A stretch of DNA of 64,000 bases from Chitinophaga oryziterrae. GTDB taxonomy: Bacteria > Bacteroidota > Bacteroidia > Chitinophagales > Chitinophagaceae. The DNA is taken from contig NZ_WRXO01000005.1 in assembly GCF_009758125.1 (NCBI RefSeq), forward strand, positions 496,001 through 560,000, written 5' to 3'. A program made the position numbers and the translations under genes. This document shows, piece after piece, positions 1 through 8,576 of the stretch. Position 1 is the stretch's first letter, and each line of letters opens with the position of its first letter. The notes below the pieces were generated by a model that saw only the letters and a program-made list of their open reading frames with translations, did no database searches and was not told the origin of the DNA.

Positions 1-408
1 TTCCCCTTTTATTCTTTGTGCTGGTTTATATAAATCTATTTCAGGTAAGAGGATAGACATGTATTCCGGTATGGGGATATCATAAAAATGACTGACTACA
101 TTACACAATGCTTTCAGGTCATGCAGGTAATCCTCTTCGGAAGGATTGAAGCCGGCATACAGCACGTTATTCGCATTTACACGAAAAGTATTGATCTGGT
201 ATGTTCTGCGGGAAGGAAGTTTTGTTTTTTTACAAACGTAATTAAGTCTCGAAAATAAATTCGAGAACTGGATAGGATCTCCGGCTGTCATATCCTTACA
301 AACCCGTTCCAGTAAGGAACGGAGTTTCGGATATTTATCTTTTATAGTGGTGGACTGATAATGTAATTCACTTAACTGATCGAAGAATTCAACCCCTGTA
401 ACATTCAT
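1..408 (-). CDS. Uncharacterised protein, N-terminal 136 residues only (runs off left edge)
   Basis: An open frame begins with ATG at 408 and reads leftward without a stop to base 1, so the gene continues outside the window. The visible part starts MNVTGVEFFDQLSELH and is mostly helical, with a basic stretch (NYVCKKTKLPSRRTYQ) and no signal peptide or membrane segment. I do not recognise the family. A perfect TAnnTTTG -7 element on the minus strand at 461-454 supports this start. The gene is divergent from the TPR gene at 507. Confidence 0.7.
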   Translation of the reverse strand, partial: MNVTGVEFFDQLSELHYQSTTIKDKYPKLRSLLERVCKDMTAGDPIQFSNLFSRLNYVCKKTKLPSRRTYQINTFRVNANNVLYAGFNPSEEDYLHDLKALCNVVSHFYDIPIPEYMSILLPEIDLYKPAQRIKGE

Positions 409-453
409 AATGTATGGCAATATACGACGAAACAGAAAAACAGGAATATATGG

Positions 454-461
454 CAAATATA
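454..461 (-). promoter_or_regulatory. Bacteroidota -7 element for the leftmost gene
   Basis: Read on the minus strand this is TATATTTG, an exact match to TAnnTTTG. It would give a leader of roughly 40 nt before the ATG at 408. I saw no convincing -33 TTG box at the usual 19-21 bp spacing, so the call rests on the -7 element alone. Confidence 0.4.
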
Positions 462-506
462 TTATCTTCGTATGTAACTTGTTAGCATTTTAAAGAAATC
501 CCAAGT

Positions 507-1250
507 ATGTACGCATTCTGGAACAATTCCTATTACCTGATCATTCTTGCCCAGATATTCTGTGTAGCTCATGCTATGAAAAAGGGGAAGAAGGACTGGA
601 TATATATCATCATTTTTCTTCCTGCTGCAGGAGCTATCGCTTATTTTATCCGGGAAATATTGCCGGAGATAAACAGGGGAGAGTTCACTTCTAATCTGCA
701 GAACCTGTTCCTGCCTAATCATAATATTAAGGAATGGGAACGGAGAGTACGTGTTGCCGATACCGTGACTAATAAACTACAACTGGCAGATGCCTATGCG
801 CAGCAAAAGCAATATGCCAAAGCAATAGCATTGGCGGAATCCTGTCGGGTTGGGCACCATGCTAATGATGTGGGGATTACGCAGCGCTTGGCGAGGTTGT
901 ACTTTTATAATGAACAGTATGGGGAGAGCATTGCCAGTTTTAAGAAACTGTTGTCGTCGCGGAAGGACCAGATGAATAACCAGGAAGATGAGTTGTTGTA
1001 CGCAAAGGCGCTGGAAGGGAATATGGAGTTGGAAAGAGCGGAAGAAGAATATAAGAAGGTGATCAGGGTACATCATTCTCTGGAAGCGATGTATTATTAT
1101 GGATTGATGCTGAAGAAACAGCGGAGGAATAAAGAAGCCGCTGCACAGTTCCAGGCAGTAAGAGATGAAATAGAATTACATCCAAGATATGTGAGGAGAA
1201 TGAATACACAATGGGTGAGATTATCCCGGAAAGAAATGGCGGGGTTGTAA
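507..1250 (+). CDS. Membrane-anchored TPR protein with PLDc-N-like head
   Basis: The first 55 residues hold two hydrophobic segments separated by a short KKGKKDW turn. This resembles the two-helix N-terminal domain of cardiolipin synthases and other PLDc_N proteins. From about residue 75 to 225 follow helical repeats with TPR features (KLQLADAYAQQKQYAKAIAL, YFYNEQYGESIASFKKLL, LLYAKALEGNMELERAEEEY, YYYGLMLKKQRRNKEAAAQF). It is probably an inner-membrane protein with a cytoplasmic TPR scaffold. The partner is unknown. It is monocistronic or leads the GH39 gene, which starts 31 bp downstream. The domain call is by eye. Confidence 0.8.
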   Translation: MYAFWNNSYYLIILAQIFCVAHAMKKGKKDWIYIIIFLPAAGAIAYFIREILPEINRGEFTSNLQNLFLPNHNIKEWERRVRVADTVTNKLQLADAYAQQKQYAKAIALAESCRVGHHANDVGITQRLARLYFYNEQYGESIASFKKLLSSRKDQMNNQEDELLYAKALEGNMELERAEEEYKKVIRVHHSLEAMYYYGLMLKKQRRNKEAAAQFQAVRDEIELHPRYVRRMNTQWVRLSRKEMAGL

Positions 1251-1267
1251 AAATGGCCCGGATTCGC

Positions 1268-1275
1268 TATTTTTA
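1268..1275 (+). promoter_or_regulatory. Near-consensus -7 element of the GH39 gene
   Basis: TATTTTTA matches TAnnTTTG at seven of eight positions and ends only six bases before the ATG at 1282. If used, the transcript would have almost no leader. Similar spacing recurs at several genes in the window. Confidence 0.3.
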
Positions 1276-1281
1276 GTAACC

Positions 1282-2928
1282 ATGATGAAAAACACATTCC
1301 TTTTCCTTGTTGCCCTGTTTCTTATCAAATATGGCAATTGCCAGTCGGTTCAGGTAGATCTTACCAAAGAAGTTGGCCAAATGAATCCTATCTGGGCCTG
1401 GTTCGGATATGATGAACCTAATTACACTTATATGAAAGACGGCACAAAGCTGCTGTCTGAAATTGCTGCCCTTAGCCCGGTGCCGGTATATGTGCGGGCG
1501 CATAATCTACTGACCAGCGGAGATGGCGTGGCCGCTCTTAAATGGGGGTCTACAAATGTGTATACAGAGGACGCTGATGGTAATCCGGTGTATAGCTGGA
1601 GAATTGTAGACAGCATTTTTGATACGTATATTAAGAGAGGGATGAAGCCCCTTGCGCAGATCGGTTTTATGCCCGAGGCATTGTCTACACATCCCCAGCC
1701 ATATAAACACGACTGGCAGCCAGGATTACCTTATAACAGGATTATCACCGGCTGGGCTTATCCACCTAAAGATTACAGCAAATGGGGCAACCTGGTATAT
1801 GAGTGGGTAAAACATTGTGTAGCCAGGTATGGGCAGAAAGAAGTGGAAAGCTGGTATTGGGAAGTATGGAATGAACCGGATGGTTATTACTGGAAAGGTA
1901 GTCGGCAGGACTTTTTTAAACTATATGACTATGCCGCTGATGGGTTAAAAAGAGCATTACCCACTGCCAGAATAGGAGGATGTAACAGCACTGGTGGTGC
2001 AATGAAATTCCTCGATGCTTTCTTAAAACATTGTTTATACGAAACGAATTATGCTACCGGGAAAAAAGGAAGTCCTTTAGATGCAGTGTTGTTTCATGCG
2101 AAAGGTTCGCCCACTATTGTGAATGGTACTGTAGTGATGGATGTACGGAATCAGTTAAGGAACATTGATAACAATCTGAAGATCATCAGTGGTTATCCGG
2201 AATTAAAAGAACTCCCGATCATCATTGGAGAGTCAGATCCGGAAGGATGTGCCGCCTGTGGTATGAGTACCAATCCTGAAAATGCCTATAGGAACGGGAC
2301 GATGTATTCGAGTTATACGGCCGCTTCATTTGCGCGGAAATATGAGCTGGCGGAAAGATATAGAGCCCATCTTACAGGAGCAGTAAGCTGGTCATTTGAA
2401 TTTGAGGACCAGCCTGTTTTTGCAGGGTTCCGGGACCTTGCCACTAATGGTATCGATAAGCCGGTACTGAATGTTTTCCGTATGTTTGGCATGATGCAGG
2501 GGAAACGTGTGGCGGTTACTGCCAGCAATATGTATCCCCTGCAAACAATACTGGACAGCAGCGTAAGAGCGAAGTCTGATGTTGGTGCTATCGCCTCAAA
2601 AGGAGAAAAGACGGCAGGGGTGATGATCTGGAATTATCATGACGCAGATACTGCGGGAATTACGCAAACTATATTGGTAACAGTAAAAGGATTGCCAAAG
2701 GGGAAAGTAAAGATGACGCATTACAGGATAGATGGTGAGCATAGTAATGCGTATACAGTATGGAAGAAAATGGGTTCTCCGTTACATCCTACAAAGGAAC
2801 AGTTTCTGGTATTGGAAAAATCTGGTCAGTTACAACAGTTGACAGGTACACAACTGGTTAGCGGTAATTATTCAGCGAAGATAACTTTGCCTGAACAAGG
2901 CGTATCGTTCATTAAATTTGATTGGTAG
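1282..2928 (+). CDS. Glycoside hydrolase family 39-like protein
   Basis: A 548-residue secreted enzyme with a signal peptide (residues 1-20, ending NCQS) and a TIM-barrel glycosidase body. The acid/base motif WEVWNEPDG places the catalytic Glu at residue 198, and the strand-7 nucleophile motif IIIGESDPEG places Glu at 317. Spacing and motifs fit GH39, whose characterised members are beta-xylosidases and alpha-L-iduronidases. The C-terminal 110 residues form a beta-rich domain, as is common in the family. Substrate cannot be told from sequence; a plant or microbial polysaccharide side chain is likely. It acts in the periplasm or outside the cell. No SusC/D pair is adjacent, so it is not part of an obvious polysaccharide utilisation locus. 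Confidence 0.85.
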   Translation: MMKNTFLFLVALFLIKYGNCQSVQVDLTKEVGQMNPIWAWFGYDEPNYTYMKDGTKLLSEIAALSPVPVYVRAHNLLTSGDGVAALKWGSTNVYTEDADGNPVYSWRIVDSIFDTYIKRGMKPLAQIGFMPEALSTHPQPYKHDWQPGLPYNRIITGWAYPPKDYSKWGNLVYEWVKHCVARYGQKEVESWYWEVWNEPDGYYWKGSRQDFFKLYDYAADGLKRALPTARIGGCNSTGGAMKFLDAFLKHCLYETNYATGKKGSPLDAVLFHAKGSPTIVNGTVVMDVRNQLRNIDNNLKIISGYPELKELPIIIGESDPEGCAACGMSTNPENAYRNGTMYSSYTAASFARKYELAERYRAHLTGAVSWSFEFEDQPVFAGFRDLATNGIDKPVLNVFRMFGMMQGKRVAVTASNMYPLQTILDSSVRAKSDVGAIASKGEKTAGVMIWNYHDADTAGITQTILVTVKGLPKGKVKMTHYRIDGEHSNAYTVWKKMGSPLHPTKEQFLVLEKSGQLQQLTGTQLVSGNYSAKITLPEQGVSFIKFDW

Positions 2929-3003
2929 CTTTGATAAAAGGACGGAGATCCGGGATGTGCTGCTTTGAAAAATAGTAACTTGCAATAAGAGAATGCTTAG
3001 GTT

Positions 3004-3657
3004 ATGCAATATATTTTAGAAAACCCTGTACACGGGGTGATTGGACCAGAAAAATATAAGTGTACTATTTCCTGGCGCAATGGGAAATTTATTACGGACG
3101 AGCCGGTTAAATCCGGTGGTCAGGACGCAGGTCCTGATCCTTATACGCTGCTGTTATCTTCCCTGGCGTCCTGTACGCTGGCTACATTACGCATGTATAT
3201 AGACCGTAAAGGCTGGGCTATCGATAACATCGAAGTGAATGCGAATATGTACCAGACAAAGGACGGGGATAAATTATCGACCACCATCGACCGTGATGTT
3301 AAATTCCTGAGTGAGATAACAGAGGAGCAGCGTAAACGGTTAGCACAGATAGCGGAATCCTGCCCGGTTTCTAAAATACTGGGAAACCCGATTGCGATCA
3401 GGACGTTTACTTTCAGTAATGCGGATGTTGAGAAGAAGATAAATTATACTAATGGAGATGTAACGGTAGTGTGGAAGCCTGAGTTGTGTAAACACTCTGC
3501 ACGTTGTGTGAACGGGTTGCCGGAAGTGTTTGATGTAAATGCGAAACCCTGGATAGATATGCAGGGCGCTACTTCGGACCGAATTATGGAACAGACAGCT
3601 AAATGTCCTACAGGAGCGCTGACAACTGTAAAGAATAAGCCTGAACAGCAAGGTTAA
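3004..3657 (+). CDS. OsmC-family protein fused to a divergent 4Fe-4S (YjdI-type) domain
   Basis: Residues 1-140 are an OsmC/Ohr-like domain. The two conserved cysteines are in LASCTLATLRMYIDRKG and AESCPVSKILGNP, the peroxidatic pair used to reduce organic hydroperoxides. Residues 145-217 are a separate domain (WKPELCKHSARCVNGLPEVF ... AKCPTGAL) matching the YjdI/Fer4_19 mono-cluster ferredoxin family, with three cysteines visible. These are usually separate genes, and the fusion suggests coupled thiol/iron-sulfur redox. It is cytoplasmic (no signal). Start is ATG 3004, and transcription ends at the hairpin just downstream. Confidence 0.85.
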   Translation: MQYILENPVHGVIGPEKYKCTISWRNGKFITDEPVKSGGQDAGPDPYTLLLSSLASCTLATLRMYIDRKGWAIDNIEVNANMYQTKDGDKLSTTIDRDVKFLSEITEEQRKRLAQIAESCPVSKILGNPIAIRTFTFSNADVEKKINYTNGDVTVVWKPELCKHSARCVNGLPEVFDVNAKPWIDMQGATSDRIMEQTAKCPTGALTTVKNKPEQQG

Positions 3658-3660
3658 ACC

Positions 3661-3686
3661 AAAGCACCTCATCGGGTGCTTTTTTA
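3661..3686. terminator. Bidirectional intrinsic terminator
   Basis: Arms AAAGCACC (3661-3668) and GGTGCTTT (3675-3682) with a six-base loop and a T run. It lies between two convergent genes that end at 3657 and 3684. Confidence 0.8.
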
Positions 3687-4067
3687 TTGTTTCATCAGCT
3701 TAAAGGTCTTACTAAACGTAGAGCTGTTAATACTCACGAAATAGATACCTGGTCGCCAGGCAGATGTATTGATCGTATTCTGCGTCCCTATATTCCCTAC
3801 TATTAAATTCAGGATTGTTCTGCCGCCCATGTCTGTTACCTGTAACAGGTGTTTCTGTATGCCCGCAGGAAATGTATAAGTCACTTTATCTACTGCCGGA
3901 TTAGGATAAATCCTTACTACTACCTGTTCAGTTGGTTTGGTATAAGCCACTCTTGCTTCCACTACAGGTTTTTCTGCCTCTGTAGTATCTGTCATTGACT
4001 GGCCGAAGGCAGCAGCCGGTATACACAGGGATAAAAATAAGATCGCTCTCAGGAATCTTTCTTTCAT
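3684..4067 (-). CDS. Small secreted protein with T9SS type A sorting domain
   Basis: A 127-residue protein starting at ATG 4067 (MKERFLRAILFLSL...), where a clear signal peptide ends AAAFGQS. A longer in-frame start upstream would bury the signal peptide and is rejected. After about 25 linker residues the rest is a Por secretion-system C-terminal tail: RIYPNPAVDKVTYTF, TDMGGRTIL, WRPGIYFVSI and the final TFKLMKQ. Such tails direct cargo through the type IX system to the cell surface. Almost nothing remains besides signal and tail, so this is either a tiny surface protein or a remnant of a larger cargo. Confidence 0.8.
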   Translation of the reverse strand: MKERFLRAILFLSLCIPAAAFGQSMTDTTEAEKPVVEARVAYTKPTEQVVVRIYPNPAVDKVTYTFPAGIQKHLLQVTDMGGRTILNLIVGNIGTQNTINTSAWRPGIYFVSINSSTFSKTFKLMKQ

Positions 4068-4171
4068 AGGGATATGGTTGTAGGTGCTACGACACATATA
4101 AACGATAAATACTATGAGTTTATTACAGGAATTCAGTAATAATATTAGCTTTACCGCCAATTATATCCATT

Positions 4172-4384
4172 ATGAGTACTTGGAACTATCGGGTAATGAA
4201 GAAGCTGAACGAACAGGGTGAATATGAATTCGGCATCTACGAAGTGTATTATGATGATAACGGCAAGGTTATATCATATACAATGGATTCCCTGACGCCT
4301 GTCCGTTCCTCCGCAGAAGGTCTTGAAGAAGAGTTCGAAACCATGAAAAGAGCCTTTAAGGAGGAAGTACTCACCTACGAATAA
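4172..4384 (+). CDS. Conserved small hypothetical protein (WNYRV family)
   Basis: A 70-residue cytoplasmic protein beginning MSTWNYRVMKK with the pattern YEFGIYEVYYDDNGKVISYT. I recall small proteins with this WNYRV...GI(H/Y)EVYYDDxGK layout in many bacteria, with no assigned function. It is acidic at the C-terminus (EGLEEEFETMKRAFKEEV). The divergent T9SS gene starts 104 bp away. A weak -7 match (TAGCTTTA, 4146-4153) precedes it. Confidence 0.7.
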   Translation: MSTWNYRVMKKLNEQGEYEFGIYEVYYDDNGKVISYTMDSLTPVRSSAEGLEEEFETMKRAFKEEVLTYE

Positions 4385-4456
4385 CAGCTTTCTTCTCTGA
4401 AAACTAAGTTTTTCTTTTTAAAACTAAATCTTTAGTTTTAAGGCTAAAAGAGCCTT

Positions 4457-5593
4457 ATGCGTATATATATCTGGATATTATGTACCTGCCTGTTAAGCTT
4501 TGGGGCTGCCAGGGGACAGTCGATAGACAGGAACAGGGTAATGGAATACCTGCAGGACCAGCGTTATGAAGACGCAATAGCCTATCTGAAACAGGGCATA
4601 AACGATAATAACCCGAGAGAACTAGCCTTACTGGCTTATACTTATTACCAGGCGGGAAAGATCTCAGAAGCCGCCGGTAACTATGGGAAAGTATTACTGC
4701 TGGATAGTAACTACGTCCCTGCCCATCAATACCTCGCTACTATACAGATGCAGGAAGACCTGCCCCTGGCCGCAATGGTGCACTATAAACGCATCGTTAC
4801 CTTACAGCCGCAAAATGCCACTGCCTGGAAACAACTGAGTTTTGCCGGATTTGCCGGACAGGTGAATGATTCCGCTTTTGCCTGGCTATGTAAGGCCTAT
4901 GAGTTAAAACCTTCAGATCCCAGGGTGGTATCGCGTCTGGCAGAGGAATGGCTGGAAAAGAAGCGGTATAATACCGCTGATTCGATCATTAACCGCTACC
5001 TGACTGCTGATTCTACGAATCCTTATGTGTTAATGACAGGCAGCAGGACCTCCTTTTTAAAGAAGGAATACCCGCGCACGCTGCAATTTGGCCAGAAACT
5101 GATCGCCCAGAACAATGTTTCTGTCAATACGTTTCTGTATGTCATTGCTGCATGTTACAACATGAAAAAATATGATGATTGTGTATCTGTATATGAATAC
5201 CTGGATGCCCGGCATGCTACTTCGGAGAACATCATCTATTACACGGCAATGGCTAAAACCCAGCTAAAGAAGTACGGGGAGAGTAATACGTTGCTAAAGC
5301 AGTGTATCAGTATGGGGCTGTCTGCCAGCCTGGATAACTATTACACAGGTATGTCTGCCAACTACGAGGCAACAGGTCAATATAAGCCTGCTATTGCCAG
5401 TCTGGATACTGCTTATTATCTCTTCCATCAACCTTTGCGGCAATACAGTATTGGCCGCATTTACGATGCCCGCCTGAATAACGAAGCTACTGCCCTTCGC
5501 TATTACAAAAAGTATTTACAGTTGTATAAACCGGATGCTACCGGGGAGGAAAAGGAGATCTATAAATATTTAAGGTCCCGTATAGAGAAATAG
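4457..5593 (+). CDS. Secreted tetratricopeptide repeat protein
   Basis: A 378-residue protein with a signal peptide (residues 1-21, ending AARGQS) followed by at least seven TPR-like helical pairs through residue 370 (for example EDAIAYLKQGINDNNPRELALLAYTYYQAGKISEAAGNY, split by family spacing of about 34). It is probably a periplasmic adaptor. No enzymatic domain is visible. It stands alone between a small hypothetical gene and a 400-bp intergenic region. Confidence 0.8.
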   Translation: MRIYIWILCTCLLSFGAARGQSIDRNRVMEYLQDQRYEDAIAYLKQGINDNNPRELALLAYTYYQAGKISEAAGNYGKVLLLDSNYVPAHQYLATIQMQEDLPLAAMVHYKRIVTLQPQNATAWKQLSFAGFAGQVNDSAFAWLCKAYELKPSDPRVVSRLAEEWLEKKRYNTADSIINRYLTADSTNPYVLMTGSRTSFLKKEYPRTLQFGQKLIAQNNVSVNTFLYVIAACYNMKKYDDCVSVYEYLDARHATSENIIYYTAMAKTQLKKYGESNTLLKQCISMGLSASLDNYYTGMSANYEATGQYKPAIASLDTAYYLFHQPLRQYSIGRIYDARLNNEATALRYYKKYLQLYKPDATGEEKEIYKYLRSRIEK

Positions 5594-5995
5594 CTAAGCC
5601 TTATCCATTGGATAGGGTACTGGTAATCCTGGGATATAATAGTTCCCTTACTTCGTCAGGCACTTAGATTCTAAGAAGTATTGTTAAGAAAAGGGATTGA
5701 ACAGGTATTGATAAGGTTCATCCTACGTTTATCCTACGTTGCGAACGTAGGATGAACGTAGGATGAACCTTATCAATACCTGTTCAATCCTACTTTACAT
5801 AGGGTCTTATTATAATCTGTGAAGGTGTATCATACTGTTCATGTATCATTTTTAGTATCGTTGCGTAGTAATTCCAGGCTCTCCAGGTATTTTTTTTATA
5901 ATGAAATGAAATTCCACTTATCATTGCGATGATTACATCAAAAGAACAAAAGAACTTGTACCATCATTTTAAAGTCATGGTGTAATTTTATACAT
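5594..5995. other. Intergenic region with long palindrome
   Basis: 402 bp without a gene. It contains the inverted repeat described separately (5694-5790) and a weak -7 element (TAATTTTA, 5983-5990) just before the csaA-like start. The rest is AT-rich and shows no conserved feature to me. Confidence 0.6.
5694..5790. repeat. 97-bp near-perfect inverted repeat with internal tandem units
   Basis: Two 47-bp arms (5694-5740 and 5744-5790) pair with a single mismatch at 5730/5754 (a G.U wobble in RNA) around a three-base loop. Each arm carries the unit ATCCTACGTT twice in tandem. No T run follows, so a simple terminator is unlikely. It could be a REP/MITE-like element or a structured RNA. No transposase is adjacent. 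Confidence 0.85.
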
Positions 5996-6331
5996 ATGGA
6001 AACAATCAGCTGGCAGGATTTTGAAAAAGTAGAACTAAGAGCGGGGACTATACTGGAAGTGATAGATTACCCTGAAGCCCGTAAACCGGCATATAAAATA
6101 CGGGTAGACTTTGGAGAATACGGTATTAAATGGTCCAGCGCTCAGGTGACCAGACATTACTCCAAAGAAGAACTTATAGGCCGGCAGATAGTAGGCGTAA
6201 TTAACTTCCCGGAAAAGCAGATCGGTAAATTTATGTCGCAGTTCCTCGTTACCGGTTTTGCGGATGAAAACGGGGATATTGTATTGACGGCACTCGAAAG
6301 ACCGGTACCCAACGGCAGCAAACTGATATGA
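5996..6331 (+). CDS. csaA: CsaA-like tRNA-binding protein
   Basis: A 111-residue single-domain OB-fold protein of the tRNA-binding (Arc1p/CsaA) family. It shows the family signature FEKVELRAGTILEV near the start, then YKIRVDFGEYGIKWSSAQVT and GRQIVGVINFPEKQIG. The usual family length is about 110. CsaA dimers bind tRNA and have been described as export chaperones. It is cytoplasmic and precedes the patatin gene by 22 bp, with which it may be co-transcribed. Confidence 0.88.
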   Translation: METISWQDFEKVELRAGTILEVIDYPEARKPAYKIRVDFGEYGIKWSSAQVTRHYSKEELIGRQIVGVINFPEKQIGKFMSQFLVTGFADENGDIVLTALERPVPNGSKLI

Positions 6332-6353
6332 CTTTTTTATCTATATTAGCTTC

Positions 6354-7121
6354 ATGAATCCTGTACCTATCCGGCGTCCATTTGTATTATCCGGCGGCGG
6401 AGCCCGTGGTTATGCTCATCTGGGAGTGTTAAAAGCATTTGAAGAACAAAGTATTTTCCCCGAAGTTATTGCGGCTACCAGCGCCGGCTCCATTGCCGCT
6501 GCCTTCATCTGCGATGGGTATAATACTGATGAGGTAAGGCAGATATTTAAACTGCATAAGCTGGGACTTTCCATGCAATGGCGTAACTGGAGTTCCGGGT
6601 TCCTGTCATTGAAGAAAGTGGAACAGGTGCTGAAACAAACTCTTCGGCATACCACGTTGGAATCTCTTCCTATCCCTTTATATATCACGGCAACTAATTT
6701 TGTAACAGGAGAGCAGGCCATTTTCGACAAAGGGCCGATTATTCCCGCAGTGCTGGCAGCTTCCTCTATCCCGCTGTTATTCCAACCAGTGATGATAGAC
6801 AACGTCCCTTATGTAGACGGAGGGCTATCCGGCAACCTGCCCGTAGAGCCGCTGATAGGAGAGTATAGGGATATAATAGGGGTACATGTAAACCCGCTGA
6901 CGCCCTATAACCCGGCAGGAGGGTTTTTATCTAATATGGACAGAACGCTGAATATGGCCATCAGTGAACGGGTATTGAAAAACAAATTGTTATGCAGCCG
7001 CTTTATAGAACCCGAAGGGTTGGGGGAATTCGGGATGTTCGAATTTAACCGGCTGGAGAAGATTTATATGATCGGCCTGGAATATGCCCGGCATTTATTG
7101 GAAGAGTATCCTGAAAAATAA
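6354..7121 (+). CDS. Patatin-like phospholipase (RssA/YchK type)
   Basis: A 255-residue patatin domain. The oxyanion glycines are in LSGGGARGYAHLG (residues 12-24), the nucleophile elbow is ATSAGS with Ser43, and the partner Asp155 is in YVDGGLSGNLP. The usual elbow is G-x-S-x-G; here the first Gly is Ala, a conservative but uncommon change. The family hydrolyses acyl esters of phospholipids. There is no signal peptide, so it is probably cytoplasmic or membrane-associated. It lies close behind csaA in the same direction. Confidence 0.85.
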   Translation: MNPVPIRRPFVLSGGGARGYAHLGVLKAFEEQSIFPEVIAATSAGSIAAAFICDGYNTDEVRQIFKLHKLGLSMQWRNWSSGFLSLKKVEQVLKQTLRHTTLESLPIPLYITATNFVTGEQAIFDKGPIIPAVLAASSIPLLFQPVMIDNVPYVDGGLSGNLPVEPLIGEYRDIIGVHVNPLTPYNPAGGFLSNMDRTLNMAISERVLKNKLLCSRFIEPEGLGEFGMFEFNRLEKIYMIGLEYARHLLEEYPEK

Positions 7122-7206
7122 AAGATAATATGAGAAATTTTAGCCCTATCTTATGAGTGAATTCCTGTTAAAATTCACGGAGAATCCGGTTGTTAAAATC
7201 CCTTAT

Positions 7207-7725
7207 ATGATTCTTAAGAGCATAACTTTTTTTCTGGTCGCCATCTTTGTTGCAAATGTTTCATTTGCCCAGTCAAAGGCAGATATTATCAAATCCATCA
7301 AGAAAGAATTTAAGGATATCAATGATGATAATTCCTTTAAAAAGGTAGTACTCGAGAATGAGGAGTTTATGGAACATATGACGGACCGCGGAGGTTCGTT
7401 AACGGGATACTATAAAGACGAAAAACTTTGTAAGATCGTAGAATGGATAGGGATTTCCAATGGTATCTACATCTCGGAATATTATTTCAAAGAAGAACAA
7501 CTGATCTTCGTATATAAAGCATTTAAGGCGGTTGTATATGATATAAAGAAAGGTGAGGTTGATTATGATCAGACAGGGGTGAAGTTTGAAGGGCGCTATT
7601 ATTTTAATGACAAAACATTGATTGATTCTATTACCACCGGTACTAATCCATTTAAAACAGAGCCTAAAGATTTTCCTGCAGAAATAGAGCAAGATCAGCA
7701 GTTACTTGCCAAAAAGAAGAAATGA
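7207..7725 (+). CDS. Secreted hypothetical protein
   Basis: I chose ATG 7207 because it puts a clean signal peptide at the N-terminus (MILKSITFFLVAIFVANVSFAQS). An in-frame ATG at 7153 would add 18 residues ahead of it. The mature part is about 150 residues, charged, and rich in Lys/Tyr, with a beta-strand pattern (KLCKIVEWIGISNGIYISEYYF) and a Lys-rich end. I do not recognise the family. It is presumably periplasmic. Confidence 0.6.
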   Translation: MILKSITFFLVAIFVANVSFAQSKADIIKSIKKEFKDINDDNSFKKVVLENEEFMEHMTDRGGSLTGYYKDEKLCKIVEWIGISNGIYISEYYFKEEQLIFVYKAFKAVVYDIKKGEVDYDQTGVKFEGRYYFNDKTLIDSITTGTNPFKTEPKDFPAEIEQDQQLLAKKKK

Positions 7726-7756
7726 ACAAAATGAATAAGGCGGTTAAAAATGGTTG

Positions 7757-7788
7757 TTGGCGGAAGAGATAAACATTCCTTATTTTTG
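7757..7788 (+). promoter_or_regulatory. Bacteroidota-type promoter (-33 TTG / -7 TATTTTTG)
   Basis: A TTG at 7757-7759 is followed after 21 bp by TATTTTTG (7781-7788), an exact TAnnTTTG. The ATG of the lipoprotein gene is at 7804, giving a leader of about 10 nt. Confidence 0.55.
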
Positions 7789-7803
7789 GGTTAAATAACC
7801 CTC

Positions 7804-8541
7804 ATGAAAACCTCAATATTCCTCGTATTCCTGCTTATTATAGCAGGGTGTAAAAAAGACGATACCCCGGCTCCCACTTACACAATGGACCAGTTATACG
7901 CAAATTCCATTACAGATGCGATGGTGGCGGATAGTTCAGAGATCGTAGATAGCCTTCTTCCTATTACAGCTACTAATAGCGCCCTGCAATGGAAAACGAT
8001 TAATGGGCAGACGTATGTACTGATGTCTACATTTATGCGTTTCCCTTCCAGTTATCCCGAGGGAGATTCCATTACGAATACATGGGGTGACTCATGGCTG
8101 TTCATTCCTGCACAGATGAAAAACCGTCTGGCAGCCAGTTTTACTGCTTCCTCAGATACGATTATGCGCATTTGCCAGTTGCTGGGATTACCACCTGTTA
8201 ACAGTCGTAGTAATACGCATATTGTAGATATGTGGGTGAAAGCAGATCGTTTGAACCGCCCGGCAGGGAACCCTGATATTACGACTACCACTACCGGTGC
8301 AGCATTACTTAATAGTGTACCGCCTTCGTTTGGCGATTGGTTTAATAATTATATTATCTACGCGTATTATCACACATTACAGTCTGCTACTGATTTCCAT
8401 TATCCGTGGACACGTCTTGGTTATACTTATGACTGGGCGCCTGGTGCGAAAGAAGTGGGACTGAGTGAATATGTCTTACAAGCCAGTTCAGGTTGCTGGG
8501 TAGAGAAAGTACGAACGGCACAGGATTATTTTAAAAATTAA
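7804..8541 (+). CDS. Lipoprotein of unknown function
   Basis: A 245-residue protein with a lipoprotein signal (MKTSIFLVFLLIIAGC, lipid-accepting Cys16) and a KKDD sequence after the Cys. The body has aromatic and Trp-rich stretches (WGDSWLFIPAQMKNRL, FGDWFNNYIIYAYYHTL, YPWTRLGYTYDWAPGAKEVGLSEYVL). I do not recognise a family. It is expected on the outer or inner membrane. A good promoter lies just upstream and a strong terminator just downstream, so it is probably monocistronic. Confidence 0.75.
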   Translation: MKTSIFLVFLLIIAGCKKDDTPAPTYTMDQLYANSITDAMVADSSEIVDSLLPITATNSALQWKTINGQTYVLMSTFMRFPSSYPEGDSITNTWGDSWLFIPAQMKNRLAASFTASSDTIMRICQLLGLPPVNSRSNTHIVDMWVKADRLNRPAGNPDITTTTTGAALLNSVPPSFGDWFNNYIIYAYYHTLQSATDFHYPWTRLGYTYDWAPGAKEVGLSEYVLQASSGCWVEKVRTAQDYFKN

Positions 8542-8543
8542 GA

Positions 8544-8576
8544 GAACGCCTGCAGATGTTGCAGGCGTTCCTGTTT
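8544..8576. terminator. Bidirectional intrinsic terminator
   Basis: An 11-bp perfect stem (8544-8554 with 8560-8570) around a five-base loop, followed by a T-rich tract. It separates the convergent lipoprotein and GH127 genes. Confidence 0.8.
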
